The notes: generated by a model from the sequence alone, not told the origin. Positions 25,395-35,223 are shown, counted from the first letter of the stretch. The stretch: 64,000 nucleotides of DNA from CALSMU01 sp965230225 (GCA_965230225.1 CBDDKM010000003.1:434001-498000); one strand, 5' to 3'. Made by a program: numbers and translations.

Positions 25395-25396
25395 TA

Positions 25397-25404
25397 CAAA
25401 TGTA
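25397..25404 (-). promoter_or_regulatory. -7 promoter element TACATTTG of DUF6089 paralogue 1
   Basis: This is an exact TAnnTTTG match on the minus strand, 2 bases before ATG 25394 and 5 before ATG 25391. It implies that this gene is transcribed separately from its paralogue and with almost no leader. Confidence 0.45.
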
Positions 25405-25484
25405 AATATTGATTATCAAGTTTCCAAGTGCTCAAAAAATAATTGTATAAAACGCTCTTTTCCATTGATAAACAAGGGTTAATC

Positions 25485-26384
25485 TTAAAATTTATGTCTC
25501 ACGTATCGAACCTTAGGGATGTATCCCCCCCTCATCTGAATGGTATTGATATATCTACCTCTCATAACATAACTCATACCAACGTGAGCCATTAAGTAAG
25601 AATCGTTGTGTGTAGCATCTCCACGTTTATTTCCAGCGGTATAGTTATTTTCGTTAGGAATTCCCTCTTCGTTAGCAACTTCGTGATGTCTGTTGGCCAG
25701 TACAATTGCCAGTTCACTGTCCAATTCACTAGCATCGGCATACTCTGTGCTTACATCATCCAGGTAGTCCGTAAAAGTTTTTCTCCACCCCAATTCGCAA
25801 GACACCCTATATCTTTTGTTATAGGTCATATAAAATCCTAACCCCATTGGGATAGCTACATTTATTTTGGCATACTCATCCTGTTGACCTTCGGTTTTTA
25901 GTCCTCTCAATTCGTAAGATTGACCATCAATTTCTGCTTTTGGGTTGTGGTAAAACGCTCCAAGACCAGCAAAAACATAAGGTCTAAAGTCCATTAGATA
26001 TCTACTATGACCTCCAACATCATAAACGTTGTACAAGTAAACTTCAGTTCTACCTGAAACCTCTAGGATATTGTTGTTGAAACTTAGGTTTCGCCCTTTT
26101 CTACCAGGGTTAGCAGACATATTATCTGCACCGGTAATTTCACCATATAAAATGGACCCTGTTACACCAATTGAATTGTTAAAACGATGCCTGATAAATG
26201 TTCCAAAACTCTTTTTGGTTTGGTTCAATTTCATGTCCATCAGGAAATCTCTTCTGGTTAGTTCATTCCCTCCAATTTCACCTAAATAATTAGCTCCTCC
26301 AACCAGAATTCCAAAATCCGTTCGGTATTGTGCCTGTGCAAAAGCTGAAGCAAATATGAGAGCGGTTAGTAGTATTTTCTTCAT
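25485..26384 (-). CDS. DUF6089-family outer-membrane beta-barrel protein (paralogue 2)
   Basis: This 299-residue protein has a signal peptide (MKKILLTALIFASAFAQAQ) and the same domain as the neighbouring gene: D-F-G-I-L-V-G-G-A-N-Y-L-G-E-I-G-G at the mature N-terminus, F-T-D-Y-L-D-D-V-S-T mid-protein and H-K-F at the C-terminus. The two genes are a tandem duplication with a 90-base spacer. DUF6089 proteins are widespread in Bacteroidota and predicted to reside in the outer membrane; no activity is established. Confidence 0.85.
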   Translation of the reverse strand: MKKILLTALIFASAFAQAQYRTDFGILVGGANYLGEIGGNELTRRDFLMDMKLNQTKKSFGTFIRHRFNNSIGVTGSILYGEITGADNMSANPGRKGRNLSFNNNILEVSGRTEVYLYNVYDVGGHSRYLMDFRPYVFAGLGAFYHNPKAEIDGQSYELRGLKTEGQQDEYAKINVAIPMGLGFYMTYNKRYRVSCELGWRKTFTDYLDDVSTEYADASELDSELAIVLANRHHEVANEEGIPNENNYTAGNKRGDATHNDSYLMAHVGMSYVMRGRYINTIQMRGGYIPKVRYVRHKF

Positions 26385-26548
26385 GGTAATTCTGTTTTGA
26401 TTCTACTTAATTGGTTGGCAATTGGTTATCATTCCATAAATTCTAAGTTCAATTTACTTTCTTTTAGTATAAACGTGTTAATAATTTGTGTGAACGAATC
26501 CTTTTAAAGGTTAGAATTCTGTAAATTCGTGATCAATTTTTTACCAAA

Positions 26549-27502
26549 ATGAACAGAATTACTGAGCTTTTTAAAATAAAATATCCCATTGTACAGGGTG
26601 GAATGATTTGGTGCAGTGGTTGGGAGTTGGCAAGTGCTGTTAGTAATGCTGGAGGATTAGGCATTATAGGATCAGGTTCGATGTACCCTGAAATACTGAG
26701 AGAACACATAGAAAAGTGTAAGGCTGCAACCGATAAACCATTTGCGGTAAACCTACCAATGTTGTACCCGGATATAGATAAACATGTACAGTCCATTATT
26801 GACTATAAAGTTCCTATCGTATTTACCTCGGCAGGAAACCCAAAAACCTGGACCAAGCACTTACAGGATCATGGTATTACAGTGGTACATGTAGTGTCAA
26901 GTGTGAAATTTGCTTTAAAATCGCAGGAAGCTGGTGTTGATGCAGTAGTGGCAGAAGGATTTGAAGCAGGAGGGCATAATGGGAGAGATGAAACTACCAC
27001 CATGTGTTTAATTCCTATGGTGAAAGAAGCATTGGATATCCCCGTGATTGCGGCAGGTGGAATTGCAAATGGAAAAACTATGCTAGCAGCTATGACTCTT
27101 GGAGCGGAAGCTGTACAAATGGGAAGTAGGTTTGTTGCTTCGGAAGAATCATCAGCGCACATTAATTTCAAGAACGAAGTGGTTAAAGCTAAGGAAGGTG
27201 ATACTATGTTAACTTTGAAAGAAATCACCCCTGTGCGATTGATCAAGAATGACTTTTTCAATCGAGTTCATCAATATTACACCGATGGTAAATCCGTAGA
27301 CGATTTGAAAGAACTATTAGGAAGAGGTAGGGCTAAGAAAGGAATGTTCGAAGGTGACTTGATAGAAGGAGAACTAGAGATAGGTCAAATTTCCGGATTA
27401 TTGAATGCCATTAAACCAGCCGGAACTATTGTTCAGGAAGTGGTGAAAGAATTTCATGCGGCCAAAGCTGAAGTAACAGAATCTGGAAGGTTTACATTCT
27501 GA
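26549..27502 (+). CDS. nitronate monooxygenase / FabK-like flavoprotein
   Basis: The 317-residue TIM-barrel FMN enzyme starts I-T-E-L-F-K-I-K-Y-P-I-V-Q-G-G-M, as in the nitronate monooxygenase/2-nitropropane dioxygenase family. It contains V-A-E-G-F-E-A-G-G-H and P-V-I-A-A-G-G-I-A-N-G for phosphate and flavin binding, then G-A-E-A-V-Q-M-G-S-R-F. The same fold includes the enoyl-ACP reductase FabK, so the exact reaction is uncertain. It starts an apparent operon with two M16 peptidases (15-base gap). A TAAATTCG element at 26522-26529 may serve as its promoter. Confidence 0.85.
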   Translation: MNRITELFKIKYPIVQGGMIWCSGWELASAVSNAGGLGIIGSGSMYPEILREHIEKCKAATDKPFAVNLPMLYPDIDKHVQSIIDYKVPIVFTSAGNPKTWTKHLQDHGITVVHVVSSVKFALKSQEAGVDAVVAEGFEAGGHNGRDETTTMCLIPMVKEALDIPVIAAGGIANGKTMLAAMTLGAEAVQMGSRFVASEESSAHINFKNEVVKAKEGDTMLTLKEITPVRLIKNDFFNRVHQYYTDGKSVDDLKELLGRGRAKKGMFEGDLIEGELEIGQISGLLNAIKPAGTIVQEVVKEFHAAKAEVTESGRFTF

Positions 27503-27517
27503 TAACAGAAAAATTAC

Positions 27518-28759
27518 ATGATAAAATACGACAAGTTTCAACTTGAAAATGGATTGAGAGTTATTGTTCATCATGACAATACTACTCCAATTGCTGCATT
27601 TAACATTCTATACGATGTAGGTGCAAGAGATGAGGATGAGAATAGAACCGGGTTTGCTCATTTGTTTGAGCACCTAATGTTTGGAGGATCTGAAAATATC
27701 CCTGATTTTGATGGACCTTTACAAAAAGCAGGAGGGCAAAGCAATGCCTTTACATCCAATGATATTACCAATTATTACTGCACGCTTCCGGTACAGAACC
27801 TGGAAACCGCATTTTGGTTGGATTCGGATAGACTAAATAAACTGGCCTTTACCGACAAGAGTTTGGAGGTTCAACGTAGTGTGGTAATAGAGGAGTTTAA
27901 GCAACGTTATTTAAATCAACCCTATGGGGATGTTTGGTTATTGCTAAGACCATTGGCCTTTAAAGAACATCCTTACAAATGGGCTACCATTGGAAAGGAA
28001 ATTCAGCACATAGAAGATGCTAGTATGGAGGAGGTGAAAGCGTTTTTCTATAAGCATTATACTCCTGAAAACGCAGTGCTTTGTGTAGCAGGAAATGTTA
28101 CTACGGAACAAGTAAAAGAGTTAACCGAAAAGTGGTTTGGCTCAATTCCGAAAAGAGAAAAGTATGTAAGGTCATTAACACCGGAACCTAAACAAGATGA
28201 GTATAGAAAATTGGAGGTGGAGAGAGAGGTGCCAAATGATGCTCTTTATATAGCGTTTCATATGGATGAACGTTTGAGTAAGGGGTACTATCGTGCAGAC
28301 ATGGTTTCCGATGTGTTATCCCTGGGGAAATCATCCCGTTTTACTACTAAACTGGTGAAGGAGAAGCACTTGTTTTCCGAGCTGGATGCCTATATTCTGG
28401 GAAGTATGGATAAAGGCTTGTTTATTGTAAGTGGTAAACCCGTGGAGGGAGTTTCGTTGGAACAGGCAGAACAAGAAATTTGGAATGAATTGGAACTGAT
28501 GAAGTCAGAGCCTTGTTCTCCTGAAGAATTGCAAAAGATCAAGAATAAGATTGAATCTACCACTGAATTTGGAGAAATTAATGTGCTAAACAAAGCCATG
28601 AATTTATGCCAGTTTGAGCTATTGGGAGATGCGGAAATGATTAATCACCAAGTGGATAATTATAGCCAAATTTCGGCAGAAGAAGTGCAGCAAGAAGCTC
28701 AAAAATTGTTTGTTAAAGAAAACTGTAGTGTATTGTATTACAGAGCAAAAAAGAATTAA
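27518..28759 (+). CDS. M16 family zinc metallopeptidase, catalytic subunit
   Basis: The protein of 413 residues is an insulinase/processing-peptidase family member. The inverted zinc motif H-L-F-E-H is at 48-52 in G-F-A-H-L-F-E-H-L-M-F, with the third ligand glutamate expected in V-V-I-E-E-F near 125. It has no signal peptide. The next gene encodes a homologous subunit lacking the motif and starts at the very next base after this stop, so the two probably form the usual active/inactive heterodimer. Substrate unknown; cytoplasmic peptide turnover is a reasonable guess. Confidence 0.92.
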   Translation: MIKYDKFQLENGLRVIVHHDNTTPIAAFNILYDVGARDEDENRTGFAHLFEHLMFGGSENIPDFDGPLQKAGGQSNAFTSNDITNYYCTLPVQNLETAFWLDSDRLNKLAFTDKSLEVQRSVVIEEFKQRYLNQPYGDVWLLLRPLAFKEHPYKWATIGKEIQHIEDASMEEVKAFFYKHYTPENAVLCVAGNVTTEQVKELTEKWFGSIPKREKYVRSLTPEPKQDEYRKLEVEREVPNDALYIAFHMDERLSKGYYRADMVSDVLSLGKSSRFTTKLVKEKHLFSELDAYILGSMDKGLFIVSGKPVEGVSLEQAEQEIWNELELMKSEPCSPEELQKIKNKIESTTEFGEINVLNKAMNLCQFELLGDAEMINHQVDNYSQISAEEVQQEAQKLFVKENCSVLYYRAKKN

Positions 28760-30031
28760 ATGTTGGATAGAGTATCACAACCGGAAATAAAAAGGGTTGA
28801 AAAAATTGAGTTTGTAAAGCCTAAAGAATATACACTTAGCAATGGTGTAAAAGTGTTGGGGTTTAATATGGGGAGCCAGGAGGTGGTTCAGGTGGAACTA
28901 AACTTTTTTGCGGGTACCAAGTATCAGTCAAAACGATTAACAGCAGCCTATACCAGTAAGCTGGTAGGAGAAGCTTCTGAAAGCTTTCTACCTGGTGAAA
29001 TCATGGAAAAAATTGATTACCATGGTGCCTTTTTGGAAACCAGAGCGGATAAAGATAAATCCAGTGTTTCTTTATTTTGTTTAAACAAAAGTATCGATGA
29101 TGTGCTACCTGTATTTGCCGAAGCAGTTTTAAAACCAACATTTCCTCAAAAGGAGTTGGATGTTCTTCTGAAAAATGGAGCACAGAAGTTTAAAGTGCAG
29201 CAGGAAAAAGTGGGGTCAAGATGCCGATTACTGTTTAACCATAAACTGTTTGGAGAACACCCTTATGGATCTCTGGTAGAGGTGGAAGATTATGATAAAC
29301 TTTCTCAGCAGGAGGTTGTAGACTTTTATAATAATCATTATACCGCTGCTAATTGCGTAATAATTCTTGCTGGTAGATACGATGAATCATTACTAAATAA
29401 GCTGGAAGCGAATTTTGGTTCATTGCCAACAGGAGACTTGAACAAGAGAAAGGTAAAAGTAGATTCGTCTGAGGCTCAAGTTATCTATGAAGAGAAATCG
29501 GATGCTATACAATCTGGAATCAGGATAGGAAGAGTTCTGGATATAGAATTTGGTTCAGACGAGTATTTTAAACTTAAAGTTTTGAATACTGTATTTGGAG
29601 GGTATTTCGGCTCCAGATTAATGTCTAACATTAGAGAAGATAAAGGGTTTACCTACGGAATTGGCTCAGCCATTGCCAATATGGAAGATGCAGTGTTTTT
29701 CTTTTTAGCAACGGAAGTTGGGGCAGATGTTACCAAAGCTGCCCTGGAAGAAGTTTATAAGGAGATGAATGCTCTAAGCGAGGAATTAATCCCTGAAGGA
29801 GAATTAGAGATGGTTAAAAACTACATGCTTGGTTCTATCCTTAAGGAAACCGATGGACCATTCTCTATGTCTGACCGGTTTAAGGCGGTATATTTTAGAG
29901 GAGAAGATTTGGAGTTTTACAACCGCTATATCTCAATAATTAATGATGTAACTCCACAAGAATTATTGGATACGGCTAAAAGGTATTTGAGAAAAGATTC
30001 GATGCTGGAAGTGGTCGTTGGAAAAAAATGA
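28760..30031 (+). CDS. M16 family peptidase-like protein, non-catalytic subunit
   Basis: This is homologous to the preceding peptidase over its 423 residues (L-S-N-G-V-K-V-L near the start; G-S-R-L-M-S-N-I-R-E-D-K-G-F-T-Y-G-I-G in the second half, which is the substrate-binding R/Y motif). The HxxEH zinc motif is missing where it should occur (L-V-G-E-A-S-E-S region). Paired M16 systems combine one catalytic and one such substrate-binding chain. The ATG directly follows the previous TAA, with no gap. Confidence 0.92.
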   Translation: MLDRVSQPEIKRVEKIEFVKPKEYTLSNGVKVLGFNMGSQEVVQVELNFFAGTKYQSKRLTAAYTSKLVGEASESFLPGEIMEKIDYHGAFLETRADKDKSSVSLFCLNKSIDDVLPVFAEAVLKPTFPQKELDVLLKNGAQKFKVQQEKVGSRCRLLFNHKLFGEHPYGSLVEVEDYDKLSQQEVVDFYNNHYTAANCVIILAGRYDESLLNKLEANFGSLPTGDLNKRKVKVDSSEAQVIYEEKSDAIQSGIRIGRVLDIEFGSDEYFKLKVLNTVFGGYFGSRLMSNIREDKGFTYGIGSAIANMEDAVFFFLATEVGADVTKAALEEVYKEMNALSEELIPEGELEMVKNYMLGSILKETDGPFSMSDRFKAVYFRGEDLEFYNRYISIINDVTPQELLDTAKRYLRKDSMLEVVVGKK

Positions 30032-30108
30032 TGCGACGTAAAACCAGGAATATCATCCAAAAGTAAAACAAATTGGTGATTTTTCCGTTTAAGGTTTGAA
30101 CCAAAAAA

Positions 30109-32217
30109 GTGAAAGCACTACCACATATTCAAAGGTGTTTAACCGGAGTAAGAATGATGATCGTTTTTATTTCGGTTATTTTCTTATATGGAGCAAAGTA
30201 CACTTATGCTGCTCCTGTGGATTCTCCTTTGCTCAAATGTGTGTCTGTAGATGCTGTTGGAGACGTTACCCTTACCTGGTTGCCCTCCAGTGATCCCACT
30301 AATTCGTTTGTGGAGTATCGAATCTACTCATCGAATGGAGGTCCATATACTTTAATCGGTACGGAAACCACATTAACAAATACAACTTTTGTTCATAATG
30401 GTGCTGGAGCAAACCTAGGTTCCATATCGTATTTTGTTACTTCTGCCTACAATGGATCTGGAGTGCAAGAATCATCTGCTCAAGATACCTTGTCGTCTAT
30501 ATTTTTGAATGTCAATAACCCACTGGATGGTACTTCGGTATTACAATGGAACCCTATTCATGTCCCCTCATTGAGCACTACTTCTAATTGGTATCATATA
30601 TACATGGAATTTCCAACGGGAACCTGGACTTTAATTGATTCTGCTCAAGTGGGTAGTGAGTTTTATAGAGATACCATAACGGTGTGTGATGATTGGTTGA
30701 ATTACAGGATAGAGATTTCGGATAATTCCGGATGTACTTCGGTGTCTAACATCAATGGAGGGCAATTTCAGGATATGTTGCCTCCTGATGCTCCTGTAAT
30801 GAATTGGGTAAGTGTGGATACAGCAAATGGAAATGCAGTTGTGAACTGGAATCCAAGTGACGCATCGGATGCTTCTGCCTATATTATTCTATACCATAAT
30901 GGTGCGGGCTGGATCATTATCGATACCATATATGGATACAATAATACTTCCTACACTCATTTTAGTGCATTGGCAAATGATCAGTTTGAACAATATAGTA
31001 TTGCTGCATTTGATAGTTGTTGGAGTGGAAATCCTCCTGCCCCGAATACCAGTCCTGCCGGTATAGAACACAGAACCATTTATACCAGTACAACACTTGA
31101 TATATGCGATCGCGAATTAACCGTTAACTGGACCCCTTACGAAAATTGGGTTGGAGGTGTTGATCATTATCATGTGTACATGTCGCAAGATGGAAGCAGT
31201 TATACCCTTGTGGGAACTTATTCTGCGGGAGAAACTTCTCATGTGGTTTATAATGTAACACCGGGTTCTGATTATTGCTTTGTGGTAAAGGCAAATGCTA
31301 CCGTGGGAGGCTACTCTTCATTGTCTAATATTGCCTGCCGAAATATTCATCAGCCACCAATGCCTGCATTTGCTTATCTACAAACAGCTACTGTAATTTC
31401 TAATGACGAAGCAGAGGTGAGGTTCCATCCAGACCCAGGAGGAATTGTAACTTCCTTTACTTTAGAAAGAGCAGATGATCTAGCTGGTCCTTATTCTTTT
31501 GTAGAGTCTGTTGCTCCCGGTTCAGATCCAATTATTTTTAGTGATACGGATGTAGAAACAAATAATCAATCTTATTATTATCGAGTAAGTGTAGAGGATA
31601 GTTGTGGACGTTTTTCCATGTATTCCAACGAAGGAAATACCATTTTGCTAAACGTATCTGAAAATAGTACTACACTAACCAATTTATTACAGTGGAATAA
31701 GTATAAAAGATGGGATGGTACTGTGATGGAGTATAATATTTACAGAGCAGTAAATAATGTATTTGACCCGGTGCCGATTGCTACTGTTTCGGCAAATCAA
31801 ACCTATTATCAGGATAACATTGAGTCGTTTGTGGGGACCATGACAGAAGGACAGTTTTGTTACTATGTTGAGGCGGTAGAGAATATCAATACTTATGGTT
31901 TTTCAGAAATAAGTAGATCCAATATTGCTTGTGCAAAGCAGGAACCTGTGGTTTATGCACCTAATGCAATGGTTATTGGAGGGGTAAACAATACCTGGAA
32001 ACCGAGAATCAGTCTTATCGATTTCAGTTCGTTCAATGTGAAAATTGCTGGTAGATTAGGGCATATTGTGTACGAGAGCTCCGATTATGATGCAGAATGG
32101 GATGGAATTTACAGAGGTGAGTATGTGCCTCAGGGAATGTATATTTATGTTATCACCTTCATTAATGCAGAAGGTAATCACCAAACTGTAAAAGGTCATC
32201 TAACAGTTATTCGTTAG
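30109..32217 (+). CDS. secreted fibronectin-III protein with type B T9SS sorting domain
   Basis: From the GTG at 30109 the N-terminus has a basic region and a hydrophobic signal (M-M-I-V-F-I-S-V-I-F-L-Y-G) ending near A-A-P-V; ATG 30154 would remove the basic residues and is less likely. About six fibronectin-III-like units follow, with recurring Y-x-I-Y and Y-Y-Y-R-V patterns. The last 90 residues form a gliding-motility type B sorting domain (Y-A-P-N-A-M, F-N-V-K-I-A-G-R-L-G, E-W-D-G-I-Y-R-G, G-H-L-T-V-I-R), with the usual calcium-loop residues partly lost. The last fibronectin unit resembles the C-terminal end of the giant PKD protein, which makes the truncation there clear. Confidence 0.85.
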   Translation: MKALPHIQRCLTGVRMMIVFISVIFLYGAKYTYAAPVDSPLLKCVSVDAVGDVTLTWLPSSDPTNSFVEYRIYSSNGGPYTLIGTETTLTNTTFVHNGAGANLGSISYFVTSAYNGSGVQESSAQDTLSSIFLNVNNPLDGTSVLQWNPIHVPSLSTTSNWYHIYMEFPTGTWTLIDSAQVGSEFYRDTITVCDDWLNYRIEISDNSGCTSVSNINGGQFQDMLPPDAPVMNWVSVDTANGNAVVNWNPSDASDASAYIILYHNGAGWIIIDTIYGYNNTSYTHFSALANDQFEQYSIAAFDSCWSGNPPAPNTSPAGIEHRTIYTSTTLDICDRELTVNWTPYENWVGGVDHYHVYMSQDGSSYTLVGTYSAGETSHVVYNVTPGSDYCFVVKANATVGGYSSLSNIACRNIHQPPMPAFAYLQTATVISNDEAEVRFHPDPGGIVTSFTLERADDLAGPYSFVESVAPGSDPIIFSDTDVETNNQSYYYRVSVEDSCGRFSMYSNEGNTILLNVSENSTTLTNLLQWNKYKRWDGTVMEYNIYRAVNNVFDPVPIATVSANQTYYQDNIESFVGTMTEGQFCYYVEAVENINTYGFSEISRSNIACAKQEPVVYAPNAMVIGGVNNTWKPRISLIDFSSFNVKIAGRLGHIVYESSDYDAEWDGIYRGEYVPQGMYIYVITFINAEGNHQTVKGHLTVIR

Positions 32218-33106
32218 AGTGATAATTGTTCCACCTTCTTTGCTCATTTTTCAATCTGGTAGAAAAGTTACCTGGAACAGGAATTGAGAAATGTAAAGGC
32301 TCACTTTTTATAGGATGATCAAACTTTAGTTCGGTTGCAGCCAGAAAGAGACCTTTGCCCTTCAAAACATTTTCTTCTTTACCATATAGTTTATCACCAA
32401 GAATAGGGTGTCCCATATCTGCAGAGTGAATTCTAATTTGGTGGGTTCTTCCGGTAAGAGGTTGTAGTTTAAGCAAGCACAACCAGTCATTCTTTAATGA
32501 TCTTACTCTTTCAATGGTAAGATAATTAGTAATGGAAGGTTTATTGTCAATTGGAGTTTCTAATTTTCCAGAATCTGGAGTATTTCCCATTACAATTGCC
32601 TGATAGGTTTTGGAAATGGCTTTTTCCTCAAACATCTTCCCTAATCCAATTCTGGCTTTTGCTGTTTTAGCTATGATTAATAAACCACTGGTAAGGCTAT
32701 CTAAACGATGAGTAGGCCTGGGCCATTTTAAGGCATCTGGTAAGGGGGAGGGGGAAAGGTTCTCCGAGAGAGTATTTTCTATTGTTCTAAACGAATTACC
32801 GCTCACGGGAATTCCAGGAGGTTTGTTGATTACCGCCAGATAATCATCTTCAAAAACCACCTCCAGATTCATTCGGTATGGTTTGGGTATGGCCTCTTCC
32901 AGGTCCCATAACTCAATTGTCATTCCAGTCTTGACCCAGGTTCCGGTGTTTCCTTTTTTACCATTAATTCTCAAAGAGCCCTTAATAATCGCTTTTTTTA
33001 CACTTTTCCCGGAGGGGAGTTCATCGAAAACCCCACGAGCATAATCGTAAAATCGTTGTTCGGATTCAAGTTGAGGTACTATATGTGATTTTAGAAGATG
33101 GATAAT
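32207..33106 (-). CDS. RluA-family pseudouridine synthase with a non-canonical start
   Basis: The catalytic domain has R-P-T-H-R-L-D-S-L-T-S-G-L-L-I-I-A-K, containing the essential aspartate, and T-G-R-T-H-Q-I-R-I-H, typical of RluA enzymes that isomerise uridine in rRNA or tRNA. The first canonical start codon in frame is TTG 32974, but that would cut an S4 RNA-binding domain in two. The frame upstream reads Y-D-Y-A-R-G-V-F-D-E-L-P-S-G-K-S-V-K-K-A-I and I-V-P-Q-L-E, as at the N-terminus of Bacteroidota relatives. It has no ATG, GTG or TTG back to its limiting stop at 33136-33134. An ATT at 33106 or ATC at 33103 fits best. The gene follows ygiQ directly, so coupling may help initiation. Confidence 0.8.
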   Translation of the reverse strand: MIHLLKSHIVPQLESEQRFYDYARGVFDELPSGKSVKKAIIKGSLRINGKKGNTGTWVKTGMTIELWDLEEAIPKPYRMNLEVVFEDDYLAVINKPPGIPVSGNSFRTIENTLSENLSPSPLPDALKWPRPTHRLDSLTSGLLIIAKTAKARIGLGKMFEEKAISKTYQAIVMGNTPDSGKLETPIDNKPSITNYLTIERVRSLKNDWLCLLKLQPLTGRTHQIRIHSADMGHPILGDKLYGKEENVLKGKGLFLAATELKFDHPIKSEPLHFSIPVPGNFSTRLKNEQRRWNNYHSNE

Positions 33107-33120
33107 ATTAAGAGGTATTG

Positions 33121-35067
33121 TTATCTCCTCTTTTTATGTTTATTAGGTTTTCTTTTCCCTTTATGCCTTTTGTTTCTTTGTTCAGCGAGCCATTTAGGCA
33201 TTTCTTTATTGTTTTTCGCAGGCTTATTTCCTCCAGTGCCCGAAAGCAGTTTTTTAATCAAATCTGGGCGATTTGCCTTGTTCAAAGAATCTTTGATCCA
33301 TTTTTGATTCTCCCTTTTGTACCAGAAGAAAAAACGGTGTTGATTCTTTTTCTCAGTCTTTGTTTTTGGAATGTAATACTCTTCCATTGTATATGGATGA
33401 TATCCGGAATAATACATTACCGTAGCAACCGTCATTGGAGTAGGAGTAAAATCTTGCACTTGTTCCAGTTCAAATCCCAAATCTTTGGTTTCTGCAGCCA
33501 GGTTAGCCATATCTTCCTCTTTACATGCCGGATGGCTAGAAATAAAGTAAGGAATCAATTGTTGATTGAGCTGGAATTGATCATCGATTTTATCGAACAT
33601 TTTTTTGAACTCTTTGAAGTGTTCGAACTTCGGTTTTCTCATGATCTTTAATGTTGCATCTGAAGTGTGTTCTGGTGCAACCTTCAAACGCCCAGATACA
33701 TGTCTGGTAAGCACTTGTACCATGTACTGGTACAATGATTTGTCTCCCTTTTTATTGTAGCTTTTGGTAAGCAAGTCATAGCGTATTCCACTACCTACAA
33801 ATGCTTTTTTAACCTTAGGGTGCTCATCTACCTTTTGGTAGAGCTTAGTCATGGGCAAGTGGTTTGTGTCCAGATTATCACAAACAACGGGATGGATACA
33901 ACTAGGCGCAACACATTTATCGCAAATGGATAAATCTTTCCCCTTAAGTTGATACATGTTGGCAGAAGGGCCTCCCAAATCAGAAATGTATCCTTTAAAA
34001 TCAGGCATTTCAGTTACTTGGTCCACTTCCTTCAAGATTGACTTTTCTGATCTGCTGGCAATAAATTTCCCTTGATGAGCAGAAATGGTACAAAAGCTAC
34101 ATCCACCAAAACAACCACGGTGCATATTGATGGAAAATTTGATCATTTCATAAGCAGGAATAGGGCCTCTTTTTTTGTATTTAGGGTGGGGTAATCGTGT
34201 ATAAGGTAAGTCAAATGAACCGTCAATTTCCTTCTCTGTCATGGTAGGGAAAGGAGGGTTGATGATCAAATGCTCGTCTCCAATTTCCTGTAATAATCGA
34301 TTGGCGAAGGATTTATTCGATTCTTGCTCAACAATTTTAAAGTTAGCTGCAAAAGCCTTTTTGTTTATGAGGCAAGTATCGTGTGAAGTCAGGGTTTTAT
34401 CTTTCCAATTTTTGTTCTTAGGTACTCCTTCCTCCTTACTCTTTAAGTAAGCAGTTTGCTTTACCATGGTAAGCTGATGAAAGGGAACTCCTTTTTGAAG
34501 CAATTGTAGAACTTCTCTTAGTGGTTGTTCTCCCATTCCGTATACCAAAAGATCAGCTCCACTAGATTTTAGTATGGAGGGCATCAACTGGTTAGACCAA
34601 TAGTCATAATGAGTAACTCTTCTTAAAGAAGCTTCAATACCACCAATGAGAACTGGTACATCAGGGTATAGTTTCTTAAGGATTTTGGTGTATTCGATGG
34701 AGGCATAATCCGGCCTGAAGTTCGCCAGTCCCCCCGGTGTATAGGCATCAGAAGAACGTTTTCTTTTACCGGCTGTGTAATGATTCACCATAGAATCCAT
34801 ACAACCCGCTGTTACGCCAAAGAAGTACTTTGGTTTTCCCAGTTTTTTGAAATCTCTAAGATCGTCTTTCCAGTTGGGTTGTGGAATGATAGCAATTCGA
34901 TATCCCTCACTTTCAATTATCCTTCCGATTACCGCAGCTCCAAAAGCAGGGTGATCCACATAGGCATCACCAGAGATCAGAATAACATCCAGTTCATCCC
35001 AGCCTCTTTTTTCTACCTCTTTTTTGGTAATCGGTAACCAATCTGTTATTGGGCGTTGCACATCCAC
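33121..35067 (-). CDS. YgiQ-family radical SAM protein
   Basis: The protein of 648 residues begins with the family's R-P-I-T-D-W-L-P and has an N-terminal cobalamin-binding-like domain (S-G-D-A-Y-V-D-H-P-A-F-G). The radical SAM cluster motif C319-F-G-G-C323-S-F-C326 has the three-residue first spacing typical of YgiQ (CxxxCxxC). The extra cysteines in C-D-K-C-V-A-P-S-C are also family features. The C-terminus is a basic Lys/Arg tail. The biological substrate of the family is unknown. The start is GTG 35067, 5 bases after a TACTTTTG promoter element; GTG 35061 is an alternative. Confidence 0.93.
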   Translation of the reverse strand: MDVQRPITDWLPITKKEVEKRGWDELDVILISGDAYVDHPAFGAAVIGRIIESEGYRIAIIPQPNWKDDLRDFKKLGKPKYFFGVTAGCMDSMVNHYTAGKRKRSSDAYTPGGLANFRPDYASIEYTKILKKLYPDVPVLIGGIEASLRRVTHYDYWSNQLMPSILKSSGADLLVYGMGEQPLREVLQLLQKGVPFHQLTMVKQTAYLKSKEEGVPKNKNWKDKTLTSHDTCLINKKAFAANFKIVEQESNKSFANRLLQEIGDEHLIINPPFPTMTEKEIDGSFDLPYTRLPHPKYKKRGPIPAYEMIKFSINMHRGCFGGCSFCTISAHQGKFIASRSEKSILKEVDQVTEMPDFKGYISDLGGPSANMYQLKGKDLSICDKCVAPSCIHPVVCDNLDTNHLPMTKLYQKVDEHPKVKKAFVGSGIRYDLLTKSYNKKGDKSLYQYMVQVLTRHVSGRLKVAPEHTSDATLKIMRKPKFEHFKEFKKMFDKIDDQFQLNQQLIPYFISSHPACKEEDMANLAAETKDLGFELEQVQDFTPTPMTVATVMYYSGYHPYTMEEYYIPKTKTEKKNQHRFFFWYKRENQKWIKDSLNKANRPDLIKKLLSGTGGNKPAKNNKEMPKWLAEQRNKRHKGKRKPNKHKKRR

Positions 35068-35072
35068 GATTG

Positions 35073-35080
35073 CAAAAGTA
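35073..35080 (-). promoter_or_regulatory. -7 promoter element TACTTTTG of the ygiQ-rluA operon
   Basis: This is an exact TAnnTTTG match on the minus strand, 5 bases before GTG 35067. It suggests a transcript starting at or within the start codon. Confidence 0.5.
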
Positions 35081-35223
35081 CTTCTATTCCTTTAATAGAT
35101 AAAATAGAAACTGTCATAGAAGCTTTAAATCCTTGAATTTTGAGGTGAAAACTGCCCGTTGTATTAATGCAGATGGCATTTAAAAAATGTTATCTTTACC
35201 GCCTGAATTTATAAAGAGAAAGA

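Noticed and set aside
28760..30031. Second M16 gene as a defective, decaying peptidase
   Set aside because: M16 systems normally pair an active with an inactive subunit; the R/Y substrate-binding motif is conserved and the genes are directly coupled.
33118..33651. Plus-strand frame of 177 codons with hydrophobic segments opposite ygiQ
   Set aside because: It is the complement of the Lys/Arg-rich C-terminus of YgiQ, which gives artificial Phe/Leu-rich reading.
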